NCBI GenBank assembly: GCA_965207805.1
Contig: OZ242312.1
Location: 1,488,001 to 1,552,000 of the forward strand
Reading direction: 5' to 3'
DNA from: Palauibacter sp965207805
GTDB lineage: Bacteria > Gemmatimonadota > Gemmatimonadetes > Palauibacterales > Palauibacteraceae
Length of the DNA stretch: 64,000 nt
In this document: positions 34,676-46,104 of the stretch, piece by piece
How positions within the stretch are numbered: position 1 is the stretch's first letter
How the letters are laid out: each line of letters begins with the position of its first letter
Program-made: the position numbers and the translations under genes
Notes under the pieces: model-generated
The model's input: the letters and a program-made list of their open reading frames with translations, nothing else
Databases searched by the model: none
What the model was told of the DNA's origin: nothing

Positions 34676-35285
34676 AGTCCCGGCGGGCGGTCGGCGGACG
34701 GGCATCCTCGGCGGGAGCTTCGATCCGCCGCACGTGGGCCACGTCTCCGTGGCGCGCGACCTTGTCGAAGCGCTGCGCCTCGACCGGCTGCTCGTGGTCC
34801 CCGCGGGGGATCCGCCGCACCGTGAAGTCACGCTCCCGGCGAAGGTCCGCCTCGACCTCACGCGCCGGGCCTTCGCGGATCTGCCCGGTATCGAGGTCAG
34901 CCCGCTGGAGATCGAGCGGGCGGGTCCCTCCTACACTGTGGACACGCTGGAAGCCCTCGCGCAGCGCTTTCCTTCCGACCGGCTCGTCCTCGCGATGGGC
35001 GCGGACCAGTTCGCGGCGATCCACCGCTGGGAACGCTGGCGCCGGCTTCCGGAGCTCGCTCGCATTGCGGTGATGCCGCGGGGCGGCCGGGAACCCGCAC
35101 CCTCCCCGGAGTCGATGCCGATCGAGTATGTTGTCGCCGACGTCACACGAGTGGATATCTCGGCGAGCCGGATCCGGCAGCGCCTCGAGGAGGGGCGTTC
35201 GGTCCACCTCCTCGTTCCGGAAACGATCCGACACCATGTCAAGCGCGCCTGGGCCGGACGCCGAGCGCGCCATGTAACCCAGTGA
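34656..35285 (+). CDS. nadD: Nicotinate-nucleotide adenylyltransferase
   Basis: NadD adenylates nicotinate mononucleotide in NAD synthesis. The 209 residues have TGILGGSFDPPHVGHVSVAR with the HxGH nucleotidyltransferase motif, VVPAGDPPHR, the nucleotide-binding GADQFAAIHRWERW and the C-terminal VDISASRIRQRLEEG. The ATG inside the bamD end gives a start a few residues before the first strand. The rsfS gene that commonly follows nadD is not here; secA follows after 7 bases. Confidence 0.95.
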   Translation: MSDPPAEVPAGGRRTGILGGSFDPPHVGHVSVARDLVEALRLDRLLVVPAGDPPHREVTLPAKVRLDLTRRAFADLPGIEVSPLEIERAGPSYTVDTLEALAQRFPSDRLVLAMGADQFAAIHRWERWRRLPELARIAVMPRGGREPAPSPESMPIEYVVADVTRVDISASRIRQRLEEGRSVHLLVPETIRHHVKRAWAGRRARHVTQ

Positions 35286-35292
35286 GCCCCGG

Positions 35293-38658
<3,366 letters not shown>

Positions 38659-38708
38659 ACCCGCCGACCGCGCGGCACATCGCGCCGCCGGGCGCGTGTC
38701 GTCGCGGC

Positions 38709-39152
38709 ATGCCCATCGCCGCCGCGATGCTTGCGTTGGGCTGCGGCGGAGAAGGGGGAGCCGCGAACGCGGCGGCCAGCCCGGCCAGTGCGGCCGCCGC
38801 ACTGGAAGCGGCCGCTCCCGCCCCGGAGCGGGACCTTTCGGCCGTATACGCGGCCGAGGCGGTCGACGTGGCCCTGCTCGAGTACGCGATCGGCATGCCG
38901 TCGCGGCTGCCGGCGGGCCCCACGGTGCTCCGCCTCAGCAACCAGGGCTTCGAGATGCATAACCTGAAGCTCGTGGACCCCGCGAGCGGGGACGTGCTCT
39001 GGGAGACGGAGGCGGATGTGAACACCGGAGAGGTCCGTCTCGTCGAACTCGATCTCTCTCCCGGGAGCTACACGGTCGTGTGCGACGTCGCCGGCCACGA
39101 CAGCCGAGGGATGCTCATGACGCTCACCGTGGAGGCATCGCCGGCCCCCTGA
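38709..39152 (+). CDS. Cupredoxin-domain lipoprotein
   Basis: The 147-residue protein has a short lipoprotein signal ending LALGC (Cys12), an Ala/Gly/Pro-rich linker, and one beta-sandwich domain. The domain shows a type-1 copper site: His in NQGFEMHNLKLVD and the Cys, His and Met of SYTVVCDVAGHDSRGML (C-x4-H-x4-M). This pattern is that of small blue-copper electron carriers. A GTG at 38637, inside the secA end, would add 24 residues including two arginines and give a better signal n-region, so the start is uncertain. Partner and redox chain are unknown. Confidence 0.82.
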   Translation: MPIAAAMLALGCGGEGGAANAAASPASAAAALEAAAPAPERDLSAVYAAEAVDVALLEYAIGMPSRLPAGPTVLRLSNQGFEMHNLKLVDPASGDVLWETEADVNTGEVRLVELDLSPGSYTVVCDVAGHDSRGMLMTLTVEASPAP

Positions 39153-39213
39153 CCACCAACCCCTCACCGTCCGGCCAACCCTGAGGCCTGCCTAACCGGA
39201 AGGAGCGACCGGC

Positions 39214-40398
39214 TTGTACCTGAGATACGTGCCCCCGATGGGGATCTACGAGACTCTCTACGCCTTCCTGGGGGCCTTCGGCACCTACATGGGGGAGCCC
39301 GGCACGAACCCGTGGAGCCAGGGATTCCCGCGGACGGTCGCCCTGCCGGGCGGGCCGGCGCTTCCATCGACCGTGACGGTGACCTCCGAGCACCGAAAAT
39401 ATCCCAAGGCGTGGGGGCTCCCGGCGCTTCGGGAGGCGATCGCGGCCTATTACCGGCGGTCGTACGGCGTCGAGATCACGGCGGAGAACGTGATGGTATT
39501 CGCGGGCGGGCGTCCCGCGATCGTGGCGCTTCTTCTCTTCCTCGAACCCGATATCGAGGTCCGCCTCGCGTCCACCGAATACACCCCGTACTACGACGTC
39601 CTCGAGCGGTTGCGGCGCCCCTATCACCTCGTCCACAGCGGCGTGGACAACGGGTTCCGACCGCCGGTCTCGGCCTACACGGCTCCGCGAGAGGGGCGCA
39701 CCCTGATGCTGCTGAGCAATCCGTGCAATCCGACCGGTGTGACGCGGACCGGGGACGAACTCGCGGCGCTCGTCGCGGCCAGCGCGCAGGATGGCCTGGG
39801 GCTCCTCGTCGACGAGGCCTACGAGCTTCTCCACGACGAGCCGGTGAGCGCCCTCGCGCACGTGGACGACATCGAGTGCGGCAACCTGTTCGTCGTCGGC
39901 GCCGCCACGAAGGGCCTGCAGGCGCCCGGCATCCGCATCGGATGGGCCGTGGCGGCGAAGCGGCACATCGACGTGCTCGCGAACTTCTCCTCTTTCGGGA
40001 TGGGCGGCGTGTCCCACCCGTCACAGTGCTACGCGGTCGAACTCCTGGACCCCGAGCGCATGCTACACGTCCGGGAAGCCGTCCCCGCCTTCTATGCCAT
40101 GCAGCGCGAGCGCTACGGGCGGGCCTTCGAGGATCTCGGCCTCGACCTCTTCTCGGGCGATGGCGGCTTCTACCACTGGTGCCGACTGCCGAACGGCTGG
40201 ACCGCCGAGCAGTTGAACGAGCGCCTCTTCACGCGCGGGGCCGCGATCCTCAAGGGCACCGACTGCGACATGGAGCGCCTCGGCGACGACTCGCCGCTGT
40301 CGAGCTTCTTCCGCTTCTCCTTCGGCCCGCTCGCCCCGGAGTCGTTCGAGGCGGACATCGCCCTTTTTGGCGAGACGCTAAGCGAGATGCGATCCTGA
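39214..40398 (+). CDS. PLP-dependent aminotransferase, class I/II
   Basis: A fold-type I PLP enzyme of 394 residues. It has the substrate region EHRKYPKAWGLPALREAI, SNPCNPTGVTRTGDEL, the PLP-binding Asp in LLVDEAYELLHDE and the Schiff-base lysine in VGAATKGLQAPGIRIGWAVA. The C-terminal arginine region is SSFFRFSFGPLAP. It resembles the aspartate/alanine aminotransferase family, but the substrate cannot be told. The start is a TTG with an aaggag ribosome site 9 bases before it; an ATG eight codons later is the alternative. It stands alone, 61 bases after the cupredoxin gene. Confidence 0.88.
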   Translation: MYLRYVPPMGIYETLYAFLGAFGTYMGEPGTNPWSQGFPRTVALPGGPALPSTVTVTSEHRKYPKAWGLPALREAIAAYYRRSYGVEITAENVMVFAGGRPAIVALLLFLEPDIEVRLASTEYTPYYDVLERLRRPYHLVHSGVDNGFRPPVSAYTAPREGRTLMLLSNPCNPTGVTRTGDELAALVAASAQDGLGLLVDEAYELLHDEPVSALAHVDDIECGNLFVVGAATKGLQAPGIRIGWAVAAKRHIDVLANFSSFGMGGVSHPSQCYAVELLDPERMLHVREAVPAFYAMQRERYGRAFEDLGLDLFSGDGGFYHWCRLPNGWTAEQLNERLFTRGAAILKGTDCDMERLGDDSPLSSFFRFSFGPLAPESFEADIALFGETLSEMRS

Positions 40399-40429
40399 GA
40401 GCCGGCGACCGAAAACAGGAGGACGTTCG

Positions 40430-41563
40430 ATGACGATGACGCGACGTGAATTCGCGGGGAGCTCGCTCGCCGTCGCGGGGGCGGCGGCGCTCCCGGCCGC
40501 GGGGGCCGCGGGATGCGCGGGAGAACCCCCACCCTCGACCGATTCCCCGGGGACCGCGGCCGAACGCGCAGCCCGGCCCGGGCGGCTGCTCATCCTGGGC
40601 GGCACCGGCTTCATCGGCCCGCACATGGTGCGGCACGCCCTCGCGCGGGGACACCAGGTCACGCTCTTCAACCGCGGGCGCACGAACCCCGGTCTCTTTC
40701 CCGGCGTCGAGACCCTCATCGGAGACCGCGACGGGGCGCTCGACGCGCTGCGGGGGAAGGAATGGGACTACGTCATCGACAACAGCGGCTACGTCCCGCG
40801 GCTGGTGCGCGACTCGGGCAACCTCCTGCGCGATGCCGTCGGCCGGTACCTGTTCACCTCCACCGGCTCCGTGTACGACTTCGATCAGGACGAACTGCCG
40901 GAAGATGCCCGGCTGCTCGAGGTGACGGATCCCGAGAGCGAGGATGTCGGGCGGTACTATGGGGAGTTGAAGGTGATGTGCGAGGAGGCGGTGCAGGAGA
41001 TCTATGGCGAGCGCGGCACCGTCACCCGCCTGCACGTCGTCGCGGGCCCGGGAGACCCCACCGACCGCTTCACGTACTGGCCGGTCCGGATCCATCGCGG
41101 CGGCGAGGTGATCGCGCCGGGCGACATGGACAACCCCGTGCAGTTCATCGACGTGCGGGATCTGGCCGAGTTCTGCATGCACCTGCTGGAGGAGGCCACC
41201 GGCGGGATCTTCAATGTCGCCGGGCCGACGCTCGACAAGACCCGCATGGACGAGTTCCTGTACGGGATCCGCGCGACCGTCACGACACCCGTGTCGTTCA
41301 CGTGGGTGGACGAGGACTTCCTCCGGAACCGGGAGCCGCCCGCACGCTTTCCGCTCTGGTACTCGCATCGCGGCCCTGCGCGGGGGCTGGCGCAGGTCCG
41401 CTCGCAGCGGGGCGTCGAGGCGGGCCTGCGTTTCCGCCCGCTCGCGGTCACGGCGCGCGAGACGCTGGACTGGTTCCTCGGCGAGCCCGAGGAACGCCGG
41501 TCGCAACTTCAGTTGAACCTCGAGCGCGATGCCGACCTGCTCGCGGAGTGGAAGAGCCTGTAG
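40430..41563 (+). CDS. Tat-exported NAD-dependent epimerase/dehydratase homologue
   Basis: The 377 residues begin with a twin-arginine signal (MTMTRREFAGSSLAVAGAAA) and a possible lipobox AAGC at Cys29. An SDR-type domain follows: LLILGGTGFIGPHMVRHALA, WDYVIDNSGYVPRLVRD, FTSTGSVYDF, and YYGELKVMCEEAVQ with a YxxxK. The C-terminal part resembles the epimerase family proteins similar to plant CSP41 and bacterial isoflavone-reductase-like enzymes. A cofactor-containing oxidoreductase exported folded through Tat would keep its NAD. Substrate is unknown. It ends before the toxin-antitoxin promoter. Confidence 0.85.
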   Translation: MTMTRREFAGSSLAVAGAAALPAAGAAGCAGEPPPSTDSPGTAAERAARPGRLLILGGTGFIGPHMVRHALARGHQVTLFNRGRTNPGLFPGVETLIGDRDGALDALRGKEWDYVIDNSGYVPRLVRDSGNLLRDAVGRYLFTSTGSVYDFDQDELPEDARLLEVTDPESEDVGRYYGELKVMCEEAVQEIYGERGTVTRLHVVAGPGDPTDRFTYWPVRIHRGGEVIAPGDMDNPVQFIDVRDLAEFCMHLLEEATGGIFNVAGPTLDKTRMDEFLYGIRATVTTPVSFTWVDEDFLRNREPPARFPLWYSHRGPARGLAQVRSQRGVEAGLRFRPLAVTARETLDWFLGEPEERRSQLQLNLERDADLLAEWKSL

Positions 41564-41597
41564 GGGCCATTCGAGGTCGTCGGTCGGCCGATCACGC

Positions 41598-41626
41598 TTG
41601 TTCCATATGATAGCAATTGCTATCAT
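41598..41626 (+). promoter_or_regulatory. Candidate promoter of the toxin-antitoxin operon
   Basis: TTGTTC (41598-41603) and TATCAT (41621-41626, five of six consensus bases) lie 17 bases apart, 39 bases before the antitoxin ATG. The -10 overlaps the palindrome listed next. Confidence 0.55.
41608..41625. promoter_or_regulatory. 18-bp palindromic operator
   Basis: TGATAGCAATTGCTATCA is an exact 18-base palindrome that covers the spacer and most of the -10 box. It is AT-rich in a GC-rich region. Its place before a ribbon-helix-helix antitoxin gene makes it a very likely autoregulatory operator bound by antitoxin or the antitoxin-toxin complex. Confidence 0.75.
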
Positions 41627-41664
41627 CGCGCGTCGGTTCCTGTCTCGATCGAACGAGAGGCAAG

Positions 41665-41889
41665 ATGGAAAAGGTGCAGATCAACGTCCGGGTGGATGCC
41701 GCGGTGAAGAACGCGGTGGAGGGATACTGCAGACCGCGGGGCGTCGCCATGAATCACTTCGTGCAGGAAGCGCTGCTCGATCGCCTGGAAGAGCTCGAGG
41801 ACATCGAGGATCTGAAGAAGATCAGGCACGAACCTACCCGTCCGTTGGCGGATGTCCTCCGAGAACTCGGTATCGATGGCTCGTTATGA
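41665..41889 (+). CDS. RHH-type antitoxin
   Basis: A 74-residue protein whose N-terminal strand KVQINVRVDAAVKNAVEGYC and helix NHFVQEALLDRLEELEDIED fit a ribbon-helix-helix DNA-binding fold. The C-terminal segment LADVLRELGIDG would bind the toxin. The ATG has an agagg site; an ATG 16 codons upstream lies across the operator and is unlikely. It overlaps the toxin gene by 14 bases, the normal layout of type II toxin-antitoxin operons. Confidence 0.85.
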   Translation: MEKVQINVRVDAAVKNAVEGYCRPRGVAMNHFVQEALLDRLEELEDIEDLKKIRHEPTRPLADVLRELGIDGSL

Positions 41890-42136
41890 GATCGAGATTT
41901 CGCGAACGGCGGAAAAACAGCTTCGCACGCTTCCCCGCTCGGATCGGCAGCGGGTGGCGCGCAAGATGTCGAGCCTGGCGCACGACCCGTACCCGCAGGG
42001 AACCAGGAAGCTCGCGGGCTACGAGGATGTCTTTCGCGTGCGCGTGGGACCCTGGCGGATTCTCTACAGCGTCGGCACGAAGACCCTGATCATCATCATC
42101 TTGAAAGTCGGACACCGCGGCGACATCTACCGTTAG
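41876..42136 (+). CDS. RelE/ParE-family toxin
   Basis: An 86-residue protein of the RelE/ParE fold. It contains YEIEISRTAEKQLRTLPRSD, the strand VFRVRVGPWRILYSV and the C-terminal ILKVGHRGDIYR, all hallmarks of RelE-like mRNA interferases. The arginines and terminal tyrosine expected in RelE catalysis are present, so it may be active. The ATG was chosen over an upstream one because MARYEIEISRTA is the conserved start. No mobile-element gene lies nearby. Confidence 0.88.
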   Translation: MARYEIEISRTAEKQLRTLPRSDRQRVARKMSSLAHDPYPQGTRKLAGYEDVFRVRVGPWRILYSVGTKTLIIIILKVGHRGDIYR

Positions 42137-42182
42137 CGAAGGCTGTCGCCGGCGGGAGGCGCTTCAGACACGAGGGCATTCG

Positions 42183-43499
42183 ATGGCGATAACGGGAGCG
42201 GGACAGCCCGCGAGCGTGGACCAGTCGGACCGGGTCGTTCCCATTAACCTGCGGCAGAGCGGCCGGACGCCGGTCGAGATGCTCATCTCGACCCGGGTCC
42301 GGAAGTCGCCGTACTGGCACCTGTCGCACGAGGCGGGCTGCTGGCGGGCCACCACCTACAACCGCGTTTATCACCCGCGCGGCTACGTGAGACCCCAGGA
42401 CGGGGGTGCCGCAGTGGAGCACGAGGCGCTCACCCACCGCGTCACGCTGTGGAACGTCGCCGTTGAGCGGCAGATCCGCGTCAGGGGGCCCGACGCCGAG
42501 GCCTTTACCGACTATGTGATCACGCGCGACGCGACGCGGATCGAGCCGATGCGCGCGCGGTACGTCATCCTCTGCAACGAGCGCGGCGGCATCCTCAACG
42601 ACCCGGTGCTGCTGCGGCTTGCCGAGGACGAGTTCTGGTTCTCGCTCGCCGACTCCGATCTCCTCTACTGGCTCCAGGGCGTGAACGTGGGCCTCGGGAT
42701 GCGGGTGGAGATCGACGAGATCGACGTCTGTCCGCTTCAGATCCAGGGGCCGAGGTCGCTCGATCTCATGGCGGATCTCGTGGGTGAGGCCGTCAGGGAC
42801 ATCCCCTACTACGGGCTCATGGAAGCGGAGATCGCGGGCTGTTCCGTGGTGATCTCGCAGACCGGATTCTCGGGGGAGAAGGGCTACGAAATCTATCTCC
42901 GCGACGCTACGCTGCACGCGGAGGCACTTTGGCGGGCGGTGTTGGAGGCGGGGGAAGCGCACGAGTTGATGGTCACCGCCCCGGGGCACCAGCGCCGCAT
43001 CCAGGCCGGGATTCTGTCGTGGGGGCAGGACATCGACCACGAGACGAGCCCGTTCCAGTGCAACCTCGCCTACCAGGTGCCGCGCGAGAAGCAGGGCGAC
43101 TACATCGGGCGGGCGGCGCTGGAGCGCCAGCGGGCCGAAACCGAGGCCGGACGTTCTCCGTTCGCCCTCGTGATGGTGGGAATGAAGCTCGGCGGCCGGC
43201 CGATCGACGACTACGCCCCCGACTTCTGGCATGTGTCACGCGCAGATGGCGGAGATCCCGTGGGATACCTCACGTCTCCGTGGTACGCACCCGAGTTGGG
43301 TGGCAACATCGCGCTTGGATACGTTCCGCCCGCCGACGCCGCCATCGGCACGGAACTCGCCGTGTGGCTCCCGGACGAGTACGCAAGCGAGCCGGGCAAG
43401 CCCGATGCGGCCCGCGTGTGCGAGGTCCCGTTCAGGCCCTCCGCGAACCCGAGCACCCGTGAAGTGGCCTTCGCAGAGGGCCGCGACGCCGCGATGTAG
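42183..43499 (+). CDS. GcvT-family folate-dependent demethylase-like protein
   Basis: The 438-residue protein belongs to the aminomethyltransferase (GcvT/DmdA) family. Recognisable parts are VTLWNVAVERQIRVRGPDAE, ARYVILCNERGGILNDPVLL, VCPLQIQGPRSLDLMADLV, ISQTGFSGEKGYEIYLR and DYIGRAALERQRAE. It has its own N-terminal extension of about 70 residues. Relatives transfer a one-carbon unit to tetrahydrofolate, such as glycine cleavage T protein or DMSP demethylase. No gcvH or gcvP is near, so a stand-alone demethylase is more likely than glycine cleavage. It converges on the FAD-GcvT fusion gene. Confidence 0.85.
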   Translation: MAITGAGQPASVDQSDRVVPINLRQSGRTPVEMLISTRVRKSPYWHLSHEAGCWRATTYNRVYHPRGYVRPQDGGAAVEHEALTHRVTLWNVAVERQIRVRGPDAEAFTDYVITRDATRIEPMRARYVILCNERGGILNDPVLLRLAEDEFWFSLADSDLLYWLQGVNVGLGMRVEIDEIDVCPLQIQGPRSLDLMADLVGEAVRDIPYYGLMEAEIAGCSVVISQTGFSGEKGYEIYLRDATLHAEALWRAVLEAGEAHELMVTAPGHQRRIQAGILSWGQDIDHETSPFQCNLAYQVPREKQGDYIGRAALERQRAETEAGRSPFALVMVGMKLGGRPIDDYAPDFWHVSRADGGDPVGYLTSPWYAPELGGNIALGYVPPADAAIGTELAVWLPDEYASEPGKPDAARVCEVPFRPSANPSTREVAFAEGRDAAM

Positions 43500-43538
43500 C
43501 CCGGTTCTCGGAGGCGGGCGGCCCGCTGCGGACCCGGC

Positions 43539-46067
43539 CTACGATCTCATGCGGGCGCCGGTGGGGTCGAAGAGCGCGGCGCCGCCGGCCACGGTGACCG
43601 GGAAGGGTTCGTTCATGTAGAGAACCTGGAGTTGCGTTCCGGGAGCGGCGAGTTTCGGCGGGAGGTACGCCATGAGGAGGTACTTCGCTACGGAGGGACC
43701 CATCCCGGCCGACGTCACGCGCGACTCCCGCCCGCGAGCGTCGACGATGCGCTCCCCATCGAGCCCCAGAAGCGGCTCGTTGCCTCCGGTGGGGAAGCGG
43801 GCGAGGTCCGAGGCGTCGGCGTGGTCGTCCATGGTGAGCGTGCGGAGCAGCGCCGCGGGACCCGCCTCCCGGGCCCTCAGGTAGGCGGCCCGGCCGATGA
43901 ACTCCGCCGGCTTCACGAGCGGCCGTGCCAGGCCGGCCTCCACCGGCGAGTACTCCGAGGTGAGCTCGGCCCCCATGAGGGCATAGCCTTTCTCCATGCG
44001 GCCCGTCGTGCCGTAGACTCCGGCGCCCACCGGCCGCAGGCCGAACGCCCGGCCCGCCTCCCGCACGGCGTCCCACACCCGCGTCGCGAGAGTGGCCTCC
44101 ACGTAGATTTCCCACCCGCTCTCGCCGACATACGAGATCCGGCACATGGTGACCGGAATCCCGTCCAGCGCGACATCGCGAACGGAGGCGTACGGGAACG
44201 CGGCCTGCGACAGGGTCGTCCCGGCGACCTGTTCCACGAGGGCCTCGGCCCCGGGGCCCCATACGCCCAGCGCGCAGATCTCCGCCGACCGATCTTCAAA
44301 GCGGACGGAGCCGTCGTCCGACAGATGTTTGCGGAACCAGGCCGCGTCCCGCGCCCCGTCGAAGGCGCCGGTGACAACGCGGAAACGGTCCGCGCCCAGC
44401 CGCTGGATCGTGAGGTCGGCCCGGAAGCCGCCGTCCGGCGTCAGCAACGGGGTGTAGATGGACGTCCCGGGCGGCCGGTCGCACGCGTTGGCCGCGATTC
44501 CCTCCAGGTAGGCGAGCGCCCCGGGGCCCGTCACATCGAAGATCTGAAACGCGCCCAGGTCGACGACGCCGACTTTCTCACGCAGGTGCAGGTGCTCCGC
44601 CTCGATGATGGGAGACCACCAGCGGCGATCCCATTCGTGCGGCCGCGCGGCGACGCCGTACCGTTCGACGAGTGCCGCGTTCGACTCGTACCACTGCGGC
44701 CGTTCCCAGCCGCGCGCCTCGTAGTACACGGCCCCCAGGGCCTCGGTGCGGGCGTGGAGCGCCGAGCGGTGCACGTCGCGGCAGGACTCCCACTGCTCGC
44801 GCGGGTGTACGATCCCGTACGTCTTGTTGAAATGCTCGCGGGCGCGGGCCCGCACATGCCGGCGCGTGCGCTCGTGCGGCTGGAAGCGGGTGACGTCCGA
44901 TTCGTGCGGGTCGCAGAGGCGGGGATGGCCGTCCGTGATCCACTCGGCGAGGAGTCGCGCCGCCCCCGGACCCTCCTTGATCCAGACCGCCGCCGCGGAC
45001 CACAGGTTCGCCACCTCGGCGGTCTCTCCCAGCACCGGGTGCGCGTCCGGCGTGAGGGAAAGGAGGCCGTTGATCGCGTATCCGATCTCGGCGTCCTCGA
45101 GCAGCTCTCCCATGATCTCTCGCGCCTGTGCGAGCTGGGGCGCGAAGTCGTCCGGCGTGAATGGTCTCTCCGTGGGGGAGCGTTCCGGCCCTTCGCCCGC
45201 GGGGATGTCCTCCGGGTGCACGAGGATGGGGCGGTGCGCGTACGATCCGACCTCCATCGCTTCGTATTTCTGGCGCTCATACATGAAGGCGTCCATGTCG
45301 CGCACGATGGGATAACCGATCTCATTGCCGGTCGCGCGGAGGAGGTCGACCGGGCCGAGGTCCGCCATCTGATGGACCGCCGGCGTGAGCGGAATCGATG
45401 CGCCGGCCAGCTCCGCGATGCGAGGGCTCCACACGCCGCACGCGATGACCGCGTGCTCTACCTCGATGCGGCCCCGCGCGGTGAGGACGGCCCGCAGTCG
45501 GGGGCGCCCGAAGGGTCGGGACTCGACCTCGAGTCCCGTCACCTCGGTGTGGTCCAGGATCGTGAGCACTCCCCGGGAAAGGGCCCGCTCCCGCATCATC
45601 GTTCCGGCCCGCACCGAGTCGACCACGGACACGGACGACATCCAGAAGCCGCCCAGGATGACGTCAGGATTCACGAACGGGATCCGTTCCGCCACCTCGC
45701 CCGGCGAAAGCAGCTCGGCGTCGATGCCCCACGCGCGCGCCGAGGTCATGCGCCGCCGCAGTTCCTCCATCCGCGCCTCCGTGCGGGCGACCTCGACGCC
45801 ACCGCACGTCGTCTGCACCCCGAGCGCCTCGTACTGGCGCTGACTCTCCAGCGTCAGCATCGCGACCTCGCGGTTGTGGTCGGTGGGGAAGATGAAGTTC
45901 GACGCGTGGCCGGTGGAGCCGCCGGGATCGGGCAGGGGGCCCTTGTCGAGGAGGACGAGGTCGTCCCAGCCCAGCCTGGCGAGGTGCTCGACAAGGCAGC
46001 TGCCGACGATGCCGGCCCCGATGACGGCGATGCTCGCCGCCGCCGGCTGTGACGCGCGTTCGCTCAC
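43539..46067 (-). CDS. FAD-dependent oxidoreductase fused to GcvT domain (dimethylglycine/sarcosine dehydrogenase-like)
   Basis: The 842 residues combine an N-terminal DAO-type FAD domain (SIAVIGAGIVGSCLVEHLAR, STGHASNFIFP with a candidate flavin-linking His) and a C-terminal GcvT domain (VGVVDLGAFQIFDVTGPGA, TPLLTPDGGFRADLTI, RISYVGESGWEIYVE, KGYALMGAELTSEYSPVEA). This architecture is that of dimethylglycine and sarcosine dehydrogenases, which oxidise N-methyl groups and pass formaldehyde-level carbon to tetrahydrofolate. The start is GTG. It lies 37 bases downstream of the BNR gene on the same strand and converges with the free GcvT-like gene. Confidence 0.9.
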   Translation of the reverse strand: MSERASQPAAASIAVIGAGIVGSCLVEHLARLGWDDLVLLDKGPLPDPGGSTGHASNFIFPTDHNREVAMLTLESQRQYEALGVQTTCGGVEVARTEARMEELRRRMTSARAWGIDAELLSPGEVAERIPFVNPDVILGGFWMSSVSVVDSVRAGTMMRERALSRGVLTILDHTEVTGLEVESRPFGRPRLRAVLTARGRIEVEHAVIACGVWSPRIAELAGASIPLTPAVHQMADLGPVDLLRATGNEIGYPIVRDMDAFMYERQKYEAMEVGSYAHRPILVHPEDIPAGEGPERSPTERPFTPDDFAPQLAQAREIMGELLEDAEIGYAINGLLSLTPDAHPVLGETAEVANLWSAAAVWIKEGPGAARLLAEWITDGHPRLCDPHESDVTRFQPHERTRRHVRARAREHFNKTYGIVHPREQWESCRDVHRSALHARTEALGAVYYEARGWERPQWYESNAALVERYGVAARPHEWDRRWWSPIIEAEHLHLREKVGVVDLGAFQIFDVTGPGALAYLEGIAANACDRPPGTSIYTPLLTPDGGFRADLTIQRLGADRFRVVTGAFDGARDAAWFRKHLSDDGSVRFEDRSAEICALGVWGPGAEALVEQVAGTTLSQAAFPYASVRDVALDGIPVTMCRISYVGESGWEIYVEATLATRVWDAVREAGRAFGLRPVGAGVYGTTGRMEKGYALMGAELTSEYSPVEAGLARPLVKPAEFIGRAAYLRAREAGPAALLRTLTMDDHADASDLARFPTGGNEPLLGLDGERIVDARGRESRVTSAGMGPSVAKYLLMAYLPPKLAAPGTQLQVLYMNEPFPVTVAGGAALFDPTGARMRS

Positions 46068-46104
46068 GGAGCAGAGTGCGTGCGTCTGCGACGCCTGCTA
46101 AGCG

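Noticed and set aside
43500..43538. Terminator between the two convergent demethylase genes
   Set aside because: Only a short gcgggc/gcccgc stem without T tract; too weak to call.
43632..46052. Plus-strand open frame of about 800 codons across the FAD-GcvT gene
   Set aside because: The minus strand encodes the clear two-domain oxidoreductase; the plus frame has no recognisable domain.
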